Below, one piece after another: positions 29,049 to 37,156 of a stretch of 64,000 nt of DNA. The stretch is from Novosphingobium percolationis (GTDB taxonomy: Bacteria > Pseudomonadota > Alphaproteobacteria > Sphingomonadales > Sphingomonadaceae). Within the stretch, counting starts at the first letter, position 1; the number at the start of each line of letters is the position of its first letter. The stretch is from assembly GCF_020179425.1 (NCBI RefSeq), contig NZ_JAILYM010000002.1, forward strand, positions 62,001-126,000. The letters run 5' to 3'. Below the pieces are notes generated by a model. It ran no database searches and was not told the DNA's origin. It saw only the letters and a list, made by a program, of their open reading frames with translations. Position numbers and translations under genes: made by a program.

Positions 29049-31745
29049 ATGACTGGATTTGACGTGGCCCGGACCAACCCCGCCATGAAGCGTTTCTCTG
29101 CCGTGACGATGGCTCTGCTGGCGACGAGTGCGCTGGTCGCGGCACCGTCCGCCGCGCTTGCGGCGTCGAAGGTGAAGCCGGGCAAGGCCGTGCCGATCCC
29201 GACCGAAGCTGCGGCGCCCGCGCCGGCTGCCCCGGCGGTCGATCCAGCGTCGCCGGTCCAGGTGGTGCGCTCGATCACGGTCGAAGGTGCGCAGCGGCTC
29301 GAAGCAGATACGATCCTGTCGTACATCCGCCTGCGCACGGGCGATCCCTATACCCAGGCCGCCGGCGACCAGGTCCTCAAGGACCTCTATGCGACCGAAC
29401 TGTTCGCCGATGCGCAGCTGAAGAACGACAACGGCGCGATCACGATCACGGTCAAGGAAAACCCGGTCGTCAACCGCATCATCCTCGAAGGCAACAAGCG
29501 CTTGAAGGAGGACAAGATCCTCCCCGAAATCAAGCTGACCGCGCGCCAGATCTTCACCCGGTCGAAGGTGCGCGCCGACGTTGCCCGCATCATCGAGCTG
29601 TACAAGCGGCAGGGGCGGTTTGCGGCCTCGGTCGAGCCCAAGATGGTGATGCTCGACCAGAACCGCGTCGACATCGTGTTCGAGATCCAGGAAGGGCCCA
29701 AGTCCAAGGTCCGCCAGATCAACATCATCGGCAACGAGAAGTTCAGCGACAGCCAGCTGCGCGGCGAGATGGTGACCAAGCAGTCGCGCTTCTTCCGCAT
29801 GTTCTCGAGCGGGACGAGCTACGATCCCGATCGCCTCGCCTTCGACCAGCAGAAGCTGCGCCAGTTCTACCTGACCAAGGGCTATGCCGATTTCCGCGTG
29901 GTGTCGTCGGTGGCAGAACTGACGCCCGACAAGCGTGACTTCATCATCACCTACGTGGTCGAGGAAGGCCAGCGCTACAAGTTCGGCGACGTGAAGGTGG
30001 AAAGCCAGCTGCGCGACTTCGATGGCACGGTGCTGGCCAAGCGCCTGCCGCTGCACAAGGGTGACTGGTACAACGCCAAGCTGGTCGAGGACACGGTCGA
30101 CAGCCTGACCGAAACGGCCGGCACCTTCGGCTACGCCTTCGCCGACGTTCGGCCCGACTTCCAGCGGAACAAGGACGACCTGACGATGTCGGTCGACTTC
30201 CGCATCGCGGACGCCCCGCGCGTCTATGTCGAGCGGGTCGACGTGAACGGCAACACGCTGACGCAGGATAAGGTCATTCGCCGCGAATTCCGCCTGGCCG
30301 AAGGCGATGCGTTCAATTCGTTCCAGATCAAGCGTTCGTCCAACCGCATCAAGTCGCTCGGCTACTTCCAGGAGAAGTTCGAGATCGAGCAGAAGCAGGG
30401 TTCGGCGCCCGACCGCATCGTGCTGGAAGCCAACGTCGAGGAAAAGCCGACCGGGCAGCTCCAGCTCTCGGCGGGCTTCTCCAGCCTTGAAAGCTTCATC
30501 TTCCAGGCTTCGATCCAGCAGAACAACTTCCGCGGTCGTGGCCAGACGGTGGGCGCCAGCCTCGACTATTCGCGCTATTCGCGTTCGGTCCAGCTGAGCT
30601 TCACCGAGCCGTACCTGTTCGACCGCAATGTCTCGTTCGGCATCGACGTGTACCGCCGTGACTACAACAGCTTCAACTACTACAACTCCAGCCGCAACAC
30701 GACCTATCGCCAGGCCACCACCGGCTTCCAGGCACGCGTCGGCGTGGCGCTGACCGAGTACATGTCGCTGGTGGGGCGCTACACGCTCAACTTCGACGAC
30801 GTGACGCTCGACAAGACGCTCTACTACTCGGACGGTCGCTGCGATCCGTTCAAGGGGGGCTTCTACCTGTGCGACGCCATCGGCAAGCGCACCAGCTCGA
30901 TCCTGGGCGCGTCGCTGATCTACGATACACTCGACAACCGGATGCGGCCGACGCGTGGTTCGCAGGTCGTGGTAGGCACCGATTTCGCCGGCCTTGGCGG
31001 TTCGGTGAAGTATGCGCGCATCACCGCGAACGCTTCGAAGTACTTCGCGCTTGGCAAGGGCTTCGTGTTCTCGCTGCGCGGCGAAGGCGGGGCGATCCAG
31101 CCGCTCGCCAAGCGCTATGACGAAGCGGGCAACGAGGTCGATGGCGTGCGCCTGACCGACCGTTTCTTCCTCGGCCAGCCGCAGCTGCGCGGTTTCGACA
31201 TCCGCGGCGTGGGCCCGCGCGTGCTGCGCAAGTTCTACACCGGTCTGAATGCCGACGGCACGGGCGGCACCACCAGCACCAACCGCAACGACTGGCAGGA
31301 CGACGCCATCGGTGGGCGTTACTACTACCTGGCGCATGCCGAGCTGGAGATCCCGCTGGGTTCGGGCGCGCGTGAATTGGGCCTGCGTCCGTCGATCTTC
31401 GTCGACGCGGGCGCGGTGTTCAGCGTGAAGAAGCCGGACGTAAATCCGCTGGTGCTGCAGATCGTCAACTCGACGACCGGCGATTCCAAGTATGTCTCGG
31501 TCACGCCGGACCCGAACAACGCGGGCAACTGGATCAACTACACCGTCCCTACCGGCTACAGCGTCTCGCGCAAGTTCGCCGAGAGCTATGTCGGCAATTC
31601 GGCCAAGCCGCGCGTTTCGGTCGGTGTCGGCGTCAACTGGAACTCGCCGTTCGGGCCGTTCCGCATCGATTTCGCCAAGGTGCTTTCCAAGGTCGACGGC
31701 GACGACCCGCAGGCCTTCACTTTCAACGTGGGAACTCAGTTCTGA
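29049..31745 (+). CDS. bamA: Outer membrane protein assembly factor BamA
   Basis: Central Omp85 subunit of the BAM complex, which inserts beta-barrel proteins into the outer membrane. At 898 residues it is longer than E. coli BamA (810). A signal sequence around residues 13-38 (KRFSAVTMALLATSALVAAP) precedes five POTRA domains (about 60-450), including VVNRIILEGNKRLKEDKI and RVYVERVDVNGNTLTQDKVI. The 16-strand barrel contains the conserved lid-lock loop (QLRGFDIRGVGPR) and ends in Phe. The ATG at 29049 is chosen with GGATG upstream; ATG 29085 would start directly at the signal peptide. Its stop overlaps the skp start (TGATG). Confidence 0.96.
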   Translation: MTGFDVARTNPAMKRFSAVTMALLATSALVAAPSAALAASKVKPGKAVPIPTEAAAPAPAAPAVDPASPVQVVRSITVEGAQRLEADTILSYIRLRTGDPYTQAAGDQVLKDLYATELFADAQLKNDNGAITITVKENPVVNRIILEGNKRLKEDKILPEIKLTARQIFTRSKVRADVARIIELYKRQGRFAASVEPKMVMLDQNRVDIVFEIQEGPKSKVRQINIIGNEKFSDSQLRGEMVTKQSRFFRMFSSGTSYDPDRLAFDQQKLRQFYLTKGYADFRVVSSVAELTPDKRDFIITYVVEEGQRYKFGDVKVESQLRDFDGTVLAKRLPLHKGDWYNAKLVEDTVDSLTETAGTFGYAFADVRPDFQRNKDDLTMSVDFRIADAPRVYVERVDVNGNTLTQDKVIRREFRLAEGDAFNSFQIKRSSNRIKSLGYFQEKFEIEQKQGSAPDRIVLEANVEEKPTGQLQLSAGFSSLESFIFQASIQQNNFRGRGQTVGASLDYSRYSRSVQLSFTEPYLFDRNVSFGIDVYRRDYNSFNYYNSSRNTTYRQATTGFQARVGVALTEYMSLVGRYTLNFDDVTLDKTLYYSDGRCDPFKGGFYLCDAIGKRTSSILGASLIYDTLDNRMRPTRGSQVVVGTDFAGLGGSVKYARITANASKYFALGKGFVFSLRGEGGAIQPLAKRYDEAGNEVDGVRLTDRFFLGQPQLRGFDIRGVGPRVLRKFYTGLNADGTGGTTSTNRNDWQDDAIGGRYYYLAHAELEIPLGSGARELGLRPSIFVDAGAVFSVKKPDVNPLVLQIVNSTTGDSKYVSVTPDPNNAGNWINYTVPTGYSVSRKFAESYVGNSAKPRVSVGVGVNWNSPFGPFRIDFAKVLSKVDGDDPQAFTFNVGTQF

Positions 31746-32446
31746 TGAAACTCCGCATTGCTTCGGCCCTGATCGCGGGCCTTCTCGTTTCGGCCGCTCC
31801 TGCCGCTATGGCGCAGTCGACCCCCGGTGGCACCGTCGTCGGTGGCATCGCCGTCGCCAACCCGCCGGCCGTGGTTGCTGCCTCGAACGCCTACAAGACC
31901 GCGCAGAGCCAGCGCCCCGTCACCTACAAGGCGCAGATCGACCAGGCCAACACGCGCAAGTCGCAGATCGAAGCGCAGCTCAAGCCGCTGATCACCAAGC
32001 TGGAGGCCGATTCGAAGGCTGCTGCGCCGAACCGCGCCGCGCTTCAGGCACAATACGAGCAGATCCAGCAGATCCAGCAGGCTGGCCAGCAGGAAATCGA
32101 GCAGATCCTCGCCCCGCTCAACCTGTCGCAGCAGTATGTGCTTGAACAGATCGGCGACAAGCTGGACGATGCCACGCAGGCCGCGATGACCAAGAAGAAG
32201 GTCACCGTCGTGCTCGATTCGCAGAGCATCATCAAGGCTGACCAGGTCTACAACCTCAACCAGGACATCCTGGCCGAGCTGAACACGCAGATCCCGTCGG
32301 CGCAGCTGGTGCCGCCCGTCGGCTGGCTGCCGCGCGCGCAGCGCGAAGCGCAGGCCCAGCAGGCAGCCGCAGCTGGTGCCGCACCGGCTGCCGCGCCCGC
32401 CGCTGCCGCTCCGGCCAACAACAAGAAGCAGCCTTCGGGCCGCTAA
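31745..32446 (+). CDS. skp: OmpH/Skp family periplasmic chaperone
   Basis: Periplasmic holdase that keeps unfolded outer-membrane proteins soluble on the way to BAM. A signal peptide ends at AMAQ (about residue 24). The mature part has the Skp pattern: a short N-terminal strand, then long coiled-coil helices (RKSQIEAQLKPLITKLEADS and QAQYEQIQQIQQAGQQEIEQ), then a beta segment (KKKVTVVLDSQSIIKADQVY). The 233 residues include an extra Ala/Pro-rich tail (QAAAAGAAPAAAPAAAAP). It is coupled to bamA and followed 18 bases later by fabZ with no lpxD between. Confidence 0.9.
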   Translation: MKLRIASALIAGLLVSAAPAAMAQSTPGGTVVGGIAVANPPAVVAASNAYKTAQSQRPVTYKAQIDQANTRKSQIEAQLKPLITKLEADSKAAAPNRAALQAQYEQIQQIQQAGQQEIEQILAPLNLSQQYVLEQIGDKLDDATQAAMTKKKVTVVLDSQSIIKADQVYNLNQDILAELNTQIPSAQLVPPVGWLPRAQREAQAQQAAAAGAAPAAAPAAAAPANNKKQPSGR

Positions 32447-32464
32447 GTCAGGGCATCCGGGGGC

Positions 32465-32932
32465 ATGGCCGAAGAAACGGGCGCTGCGGCGCCGCTCGAT
32501 TATGACGTGACCAAGGTGATGGCGGCGCTTCCGCACCGCTATCCCCTGTTGCTAGTCGATCGTGTCGTCGAACTCGTGCTGGATCAGCGCATCCACGCGA
32601 TCAAGGCGGTCTCGATGAACGAGCAGTTCTTCCAAGGGCATTTCCCCGGCCGTCCGATCATGCCGGGCGTGCTGCAGATCGAGGCGCTGGCGCAGGCCGC
32701 CGGCGTCCTCGCGGTCGAAAGTCTCGGCCTCGCAGGGTCGGGCAAGCTTGTCTATTTCATGGCGATCGAGGAAGCCAAGTTCCGCACCCCGGTGCTGCCG
32801 GGCTGCCTGCTCGACCTCCACGTCGAATTCACCCAGAAGCGTGCGCGCGTCTGCAAGTTCGCCGGGCGCGCCATGCTCGGCGACAAGATCGCTACCGAGT
32901 GCAGCTTCACCGCGATGATCGCGGACGCCTGA
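32465..32932 (+). CDS. fabZ: 3-Hydroxyacyl-[ACP] dehydratase FabZ
   Basis: Dehydrates 3-hydroxyacyl-ACP in fatty-acid elongation. A 155-residue hot-dog-fold protein with [20 protein letters not shown] and the catalytic segment [20 protein letters not shown], which supplies the active-site His and Glu. It is normal in length. In most Gram-negative bacteria fabZ sits between lpxD and lpxA; neither is present here, so its role is fatty-acid rather than lipid A supply. Confidence 0.96.
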   Translation: MAEETGAAAPLDYDVTKVMAALPHRYPLLLVDRVVELVLDQRIHAIKAVSMNEQFFQGHFPGRPIMPGVLQIEALAQAAGVLAVESLGLAGSGKLVYFMAIEEAKFRTPVLPGCLLDLHVEFTQKRARVCKFAGRAMLGDKIATECSFTAMIADA

Positions 32933-33010
32933 TCGGGGCAAGGGGCGCCGTCGTCGCTGGCGGCGGTTTCCACGCTCCGGCCAGGGCGACGACAAGGGAG
33001 GGCTTGTCCG

Positions 33011-33424
33011 ATGCCCCGCGCAGACACCATCGACCTGCTGAACCGCTACTATGCCGCGTTCAACGCGGGGCAGTGGCAGGCCATGCTCGACTGCCTGGCA
33101 GACGACGTCGCGCACGACATCAACCAGGGCCAGCGCGTGATCGGCAAGGCTGCGTTCGCCGAATTTCTCGCCCACATGGAACGCTGCTACCAGGAGCGGC
33201 TGGACGACATCGTGCTGATGGCCAGCGACGATGGCACGCGTGCGGCGGCCGAGTTCGTGGTCCATGGCCGGTATCTTGCCACCGATGAGGGGCTGCCGGA
33301 GGCGAACGGGCAGACCTATGTCCTGCCGGCGGGCGCGTTCCTGGCCGTTGAGGACGGGAAGATCAGCCGGCTGACGATGTACTACAACCTCGCCGACTGG
33401 GAAGCGCAGGTCATGGGCGCGTGA
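33011..33424 (+). CDS. NTF2-like/ketosteroid isomerase-related protein
   Basis: A 137-residue NTF2-fold (SnoaL-type) protein: DTIDLLNRYYAAFNAGQWQA is the typical first helix, LADDVAHDINQGQRVIGK the pocket-lining strand, and VEDGKISRLTMYYNLADW the C-terminal strand. The fold serves isomerases, dehydratases and non-enzymatic binders, so activity is unknown. AAGGGAGG precedes the ATG with nine bases of spacing. It heads a four-gene operon in which the later starts overlap the preceding stops, so it probably works with the GNAT enzyme and the hydrolase. Confidence 0.85.
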   Translation: MPRADTIDLLNRYYAAFNAGQWQAMLDCLADDVAHDINQGQRVIGKAAFAEFLAHMERCYQERLDDIVLMASDDGTRAAAEFVVHGRYLATDEGLPEANGQTYVLPAGAFLAVEDGKISRLTMYYNLADWEAQVMGA

Positions 33425-34020
33425 GCGGGATCGTCGTCCGGGCGCTGACCGGCGCGGAAATCGCCGCCGCGCTGGACGACCTTGCCGCCTTGCGCATCAC
33501 GGTCTTTGCCGCGTTCCCCTATCTCTACGATGGCGATGCGGCTTACGAGGCCGAGTACCTGACCGACTATGCGCAGGCGAAGGACGCGGTGCTGGTTGCC
33601 GCGTTCGATGGCGCGCGCGTGGTCGGCGCTGCCACCGCCGCGCCCATGGGCCACCAGAAGGCGGCCTTTCGCGCGCCGTTCGAGGCGCGTGGCCTCGATA
33701 CCGACCGGTTGTTCTATTTCGGCGAAAGCGTGCTGCTGCCCGAATACCGGGGCTACGGCATCGGCCACGCCTTCTTCGACCACCGCGAGGCGCAGGCGCG
33801 CGCCTGCGGCGCCGATGCGGCGTGCTTTGCCGCCGTGATCCGGCCCGCGGACCATCCCGCGCGGCCTGCGGGCTACACCCCGCTCGATGCGTTCTGGACG
33901 AAGCGCGGCTATGCGCCGGTCCCCGGCCTGGTCACCCAACTGGCGTGGAAGGAGCATGGTCAGGCGGAAGAGAGCGGGAAACCGATGCAGTATTGGCTGC
34001 GCGACTGGAGCGCACCATGA
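33421..34020 (+). CDS. GNAT family N-acetyltransferase
   Basis: A 199-residue acetyl-CoA-dependent acyltransferase. Motif A, the pyrophosphate-binding loop, is LLPEYRGYGIGHAFFDHREA (about 104-123), and the beta strand before it is DTDRLFYFGESV. A C-terminal segment ending MQYWLRDWSAP is shared by proteins of this subgroup. The GTG start overlaps the upstream stop (GTGA), and the stop overlaps the next ATG (ATGA). The substrate is unknown; the neighbouring amidase suggests an amine or amide. Confidence 0.87.
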   Translation: MSGIVVRALTGAEIAAALDDLAALRITVFAAFPYLYDGDAAYEAEYLTDYAQAKDAVLVAAFDGARVVGAATAAPMGHQKAAFRAPFEARGLDTDRLFYFGESVLLPEYRGYGIGHAFFDHREAQARACGADAACFAAVIRPADHPARPAGYTPLDAFWTKRGYAPVPGLVTQLAWKEHGQAEESGKPMQYWLRDWSAP

Positions 34021-34937
34021 CCGGCCTCACGTGGAACGTCGCCGCTGCGCAATATCCGATCGACCAGCTGGAGAGCTGGGACGCCTACGAGGCCAAGCTG
34101 ACAGGCTGGGTCGCGCTGGCGGTCGAGGGCGGGGCGTCGCTGCTGGTGTTCCCCGAATATGGCGCGATGGAACTCGCCTCGCTCGATCCTGCGACGATGG
34201 GTGATCTGGCAGGGTCTATCGAGAGCGTTTCGGCGCTGCTGCCGCGCGTCGATGCGCTCCATGCCGCGCTGGCCGCGCGCCACGGCGTCCACATCCTTGC
34301 CGCCAGCGCGCCGCGCCGCGATGCCGATGGCAAGGCGCGCAATGCCGCGCGACTGTTTGCGCCCAATGGCAAATGCGGCACGCAGGACAAGCTCATCATG
34401 ACCCGCTTCGAACGCGAGCAATGGCGCATCAGCGGCGGCGACGCCTTGCGCCTGTTCGACACTGCGCTGGGGCGCCTCGCGGTGCTGATCTGCTACGATA
34501 GCGAATTTCCCCTGCTCGCCCGCGCGGCGGTGGAGGCGGGGGCCGAAGTGCTGCTGGTGCCAAGCTGCACCGATTCCCTGCACGGCTATTGGCGCGTGCG
34601 GATCGGTGCGCAGGCGCGCTCTTTGGAAAGCCAGGCCTACGTCGTTCATTCGCCCACCGTGGGCGAGGCGGCGTGGTCGCCTGCGGTCGACGTCAACCGC
34701 GGCGCAGCAGCGGTCTATGGTCCGCCCGATCGCGTGCGTGGCGGCGACTGGGGGATGCCCGAGGATGGCGTGCTGGCGCTGGGCGAGGAGGGCCAGCCGG
34801 GCTGGGTCCATGCCGAGATCGATCCGACGCTGGTTGCGACCTTGCGCGCCGATGGCGGCGTGCTCAACATGCGCCACTGGCGCGAACAACCGGGCGCGGC
34901 GACGCTGCCGACGGTTGAGGTGGTGAGCCTGCTGTGA
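34017..34937 (+). CDS. Carbon-nitrogen hydrolase (nitrilase superfamily)
   Basis: A 306-residue nitrilase-superfamily amidase. The Glu-Lys-Cys triad is visible: Glu in LLVFPEYGAMEL (about residue 46), Lys in GTQDKLIMTRFEREQW and Cys in LAVLICYDSEFPLLARAA. A second Glu in the FEREQW segment follows the catalytic Lys, as in the family. No signal peptide is present, so it is cytoplasmic. The ATG at 34017 overlaps the GNAT stop. The operon suggests that it cleaves or makes an amide handled by the acetyltransferase and moved by the downstream transporter. Confidence 0.9.
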   Translation: MTGLTWNVAAAQYPIDQLESWDAYEAKLTGWVALAVEGGASLLVFPEYGAMELASLDPATMGDLAGSIESVSALLPRVDALHAALAARHGVHILAASAPRRDADGKARNAARLFAPNGKCGTQDKLIMTRFEREQWRISGGDALRLFDTALGRLAVLICYDSEFPLLARAAVEAGAEVLLVPSCTDSLHGYWRVRIGAQARSLESQAYVVHSPTVGEAAWSPAVDVNRGAAAVYGPPDRVRGGDWGMPEDGVLALGEEGQPGWVHAEIDPTLVATLRADGGVLNMRHWREQPGAATLPTVEVVSLL

Positions 34938-35881
34938 AGATCGATCCGTTCCTGCTCATCATCTTCGCTACGGTCGCGGTGGCGAGCGTGCTGCCCGCAA
35001 CCGGCGTGGCCGCCACGGCGGTCGATATCGTCACGACCGGCGCGATCGCGCTGCTGTTCTTTCTCCACGGCGTGCGGTTGAAGCGCGAGACGCTGGTGAC
35101 GGCGGCGACCGACTGGAAGATCCACCTTGTCATCATGGCCTGCACTTTCGTGATGTTCCCGCTGCTGGGCGTGGGCCTGCACCGGGCCATGCCGGGGGCG
35201 CTGCCGCCCGCGCTGTGGACGGGGATGCTTTACCTGTGCGCGCTGCCATCGACGGTGCAGTCCTCGATCGCGTTCACCTCGATCGCGCGGGGCAACGTGG
35301 CGATTGCGGTCTGCGCGGCGGCATTCTCGAACCTGGCGGGCGTGCTGATCACGCCGTTCCTGGCGAGCGCGCTGCTGGGAACGCAAGGCGGGGTCTCGGC
35401 CTCGCAACTGGGCAAGATCGCGAGCGAGCTGCTGTTGCCGTTCGTGGCCGGGCACCTGCTGCGGCCGCTGCTGGGCGCATGGGCGGAGCGCAACCGCAAG
35501 CTGCTGACCTTCACCGATCGCGGCACGATCGTGCTGGCGGTCTATGCCTCGTTCGCGGCCGCCGTGGTCGAAGGGCTGTGGCACAAGGTCGCGCCGCTGC
35601 AACTGGCGCTGCTGCTCGGCTTGTGCCTGCTGCTGCTGGTGGCGGTGCTGGGGCTGACGACGCTGATCGCGCGCGCGCTGGGCTATGGCACGGCAGAGGA
35701 GATCGCGATCGTGTTCGTGGGTTCCAAGAAGTCGCTGGCGAGCGGCGCGCCGATGGCCAAGATCATCTTCCCCGCTGCCGTGGCGGGCGCGGCAATCCTG
35801 CCGGTGATGATCTTCCACCAGGTGCAGCTGATGGCCTGCGCGGCGCTGGCGCGGCGCTATGGCGAACGGGATGGCGATTGA
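34934..35881 (+). CDS. Bile acid:sodium symporter family transporter (YfeH-type)
   Basis: A 315-residue integral-membrane protein of the BASS superfamily, with nine to ten hydrophobic helices. It shows the subgroup features LFFLHGVRLKRETL near residue 43, LCALPSTVQSSIAFTSIARG (the crossover region around 110) and FVGSKKSLASGAPMAK around 265. Members move organic anions with sodium. The GTG start overlaps the hydrolase stop (GTGA), so it is the last gene of this coupled operon and may import the substrate or export the product. Confidence 0.9.
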   Translation: MKIDPFLLIIFATVAVASVLPATGVAATAVDIVTTGAIALLFFLHGVRLKRETLVTAATDWKIHLVIMACTFVMFPLLGVGLHRAMPGALPPALWTGMLYLCALPSTVQSSIAFTSIARGNVAIAVCAAAFSNLAGVLITPFLASALLGTQGGVSASQLGKIASELLLPFVAGHLLRPLLGAWAERNRKLLTFTDRGTIVLAVYASFAAAVVEGLWHKVAPLQLALLLGLCLLLLVAVLGLTTLIARALGYGTAEEIAIVFVGSKKSLASGAPMAKIIFPAAVAGAAILPVMIFHQVQLMACAALARRYGERDGD

Positions 35882-35889
35882 GCGGCTGG

Positions 35890-35918
35890 TTGTCACGCGC
35901 CTGTCGCGCGCGCGTCAT
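35890..35918 (+). promoter_or_regulatory. Pho-box-like triple direct repeat
   Basis: Three 7-mers, TTGTCAC, CTGTCGC and GCGTCAT, are separated by GCGC each time. This is the 11-base period of PhoB binding sites (consensus half CTGTCAT), ending about 30 bases before the phosphodiesterase start. Confidence 0.5.
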
Positions 35919-35949
35919 AGCGGCCTCTTCGCAATGAAGAGGAATCGCC

Positions 35950-37074
35950 ATGACCTTAACCGTTTCCCGTCGTGAGATTCTGGCCGGCACCGCCGCCTTC
36001 GCGCTGTGCGGCATGGCCGCGCCGCAGCGCCGCCCGCGCGTGATGCAGCCGACGCCGCCGCAGGCGCTGGTGTTCGGCCATCGCGGCGCCTGCGCGCTGC
36101 GCCCGGAGCACACGCTCGAATCCTATGCCCGCGCGATCGCCGACGGCGCCGACTACGTCGAGCCGGACCTCGTGCCGACGAAGGACGGCGTGCTGGTGGC
36201 CCGGCACGAGCCGAACATCGCCGAGACCACCAATGTCGCCGACCACCCGGAATTTGCCGACCGCCGCAAGGTCAAGCAGATCGACGGCGAGAGCCAGCAG
36301 GGCTGGTTCACCGAGGACTTCACGCTGGCCGAGCTGAAGACGCTGCGCGCCAAGGAGCGGCTGGGCGCGCTGCGGCCCGAGAGCCAGAGCTTCGACGGCA
36401 AGCTGGAGATCGTGACGTTCGACGAGATCGTCGCTTTCGTGCAGGCCGAGGGCATCAAGGCCAAGCGCGAGGTGGGCCTTATCCCCGAGATCAAGCATTC
36501 GACCTATTTCGCCGCGCAGGGCTTCGACATGGAGGGCCTGTTCCTCGCCGCCTACAAGCGCCTGCCGTACCTCCAGGACGCGCCGTTGATCGTGCAGTCG
36601 TTCGAGACCGCCTGCCTGAGGCGCCTGCGCGCCGAAATCGGACAGGAAGGCAATGTGCAGCTGATGCAGCTCTACGACGAGGATGCCAAGCGCCCGGCGG
36701 ATGTCGTGGCCGCCCGGGGCAAGCTGACCTATGGCGACATGGCGACGCCGAAGGGCTTCTTCGTGGTGGCCGACTATGCCGACTGGGTCTGCCCGCCCAA
36801 GGACAGGATCTATGCGATGCTGGAAGAGGGCCGCCGCCCCTTGCGCAGCGCCTTCCTAGCCGATGCGCACCGCGCGCAGCTGCTGGTCGCCTGCTATACG
36901 TTTCGCCCCGAAAATCCGTTCCTGCCGCCGAACTTGCGGCGAGGCGACGAGAACGAGCGCAACCAGCGTGGCATGGTCGACCACCTGCGGCTGTTCCTCA
37001 ATGCCGGAATCGACGGCTTCTTCACCGACGATCCCGCGATGGGGCGGCTTGCCGAAACCGACTGGGGTCTTTGA
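35950..37074 (+). CDS. Glycerophosphodiester phosphodiesterase
   Basis: Hydrolyses deacylated phospholipids to glycerol 3-phosphate and an alcohol. The 374-residue protein has FGHRGACALRPEHTLESYAR (catalytic His and Arg), VEPDLVPTKDGVLVARHEP (metal-binding Glu-x-Asp and the second His) and GFFTDDPAMGR at the end. The N-terminus MTLTVSRREILAGTAAFALC looks like a Tat signal, so the enzyme is probably exported folded. GAGGA lies six bases before the ATG. The Pho-box-like repeats upstream suggest induction by phosphate starvation. Confidence 0.93.
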   Translation: MTLTVSRREILAGTAAFALCGMAAPQRRPRVMQPTPPQALVFGHRGACALRPEHTLESYARAIADGADYVEPDLVPTKDGVLVARHEPNIAETTNVADHPEFADRRKVKQIDGESQQGWFTEDFTLAELKTLRAKERLGALRPESQSFDGKLEIVTFDEIVAFVQAEGIKAKREVGLIPEIKHSTYFAAQGFDMEGLFLAAYKRLPYLQDAPLIVQSFETACLRRLRAEIGQEGNVQLMQLYDEDAKRPADVVAARGKLTYGDMATPKGFFVVADYADWVCPPKDRIYAMLEEGRRPLRSAFLADAHRAQLLVACYTFRPENPFLPPNLRRGDENERNQRGMVDHLRLFLNAGIDGFFTDDPAMGRLAETDWGL

Positions 37075-37099
37075 GGGCGATCATCTGACGGCGTGACGG

Positions 37100-37136
37100 G
37101 GCAATCATGCTGCGCTAAGCGTGCAGCATGATTGCC
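37100..37136. promoter_or_regulatory. Perfect 14-bp inverted repeat
   Basis: GGCAATCATGCTGC and GCAGCATGATTGCC flank a nine-base spacer, 20 bases ahead of the E1 dehydrogenase start. There is no T run on either strand, so an operator or an mRNA structure is more likely than a terminator. Confidence 0.5.
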
Positions 37137-37156
37137 AATGAAACCGGATCGCGCTG

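Noticed and set aside
28890..31337. Minus-strand open frame of 815 codons opposite bamA
   Set aside because: Antisense shadow of bamA, with low-complexity, Asp/Leu/Arg-rich translation and no motif.
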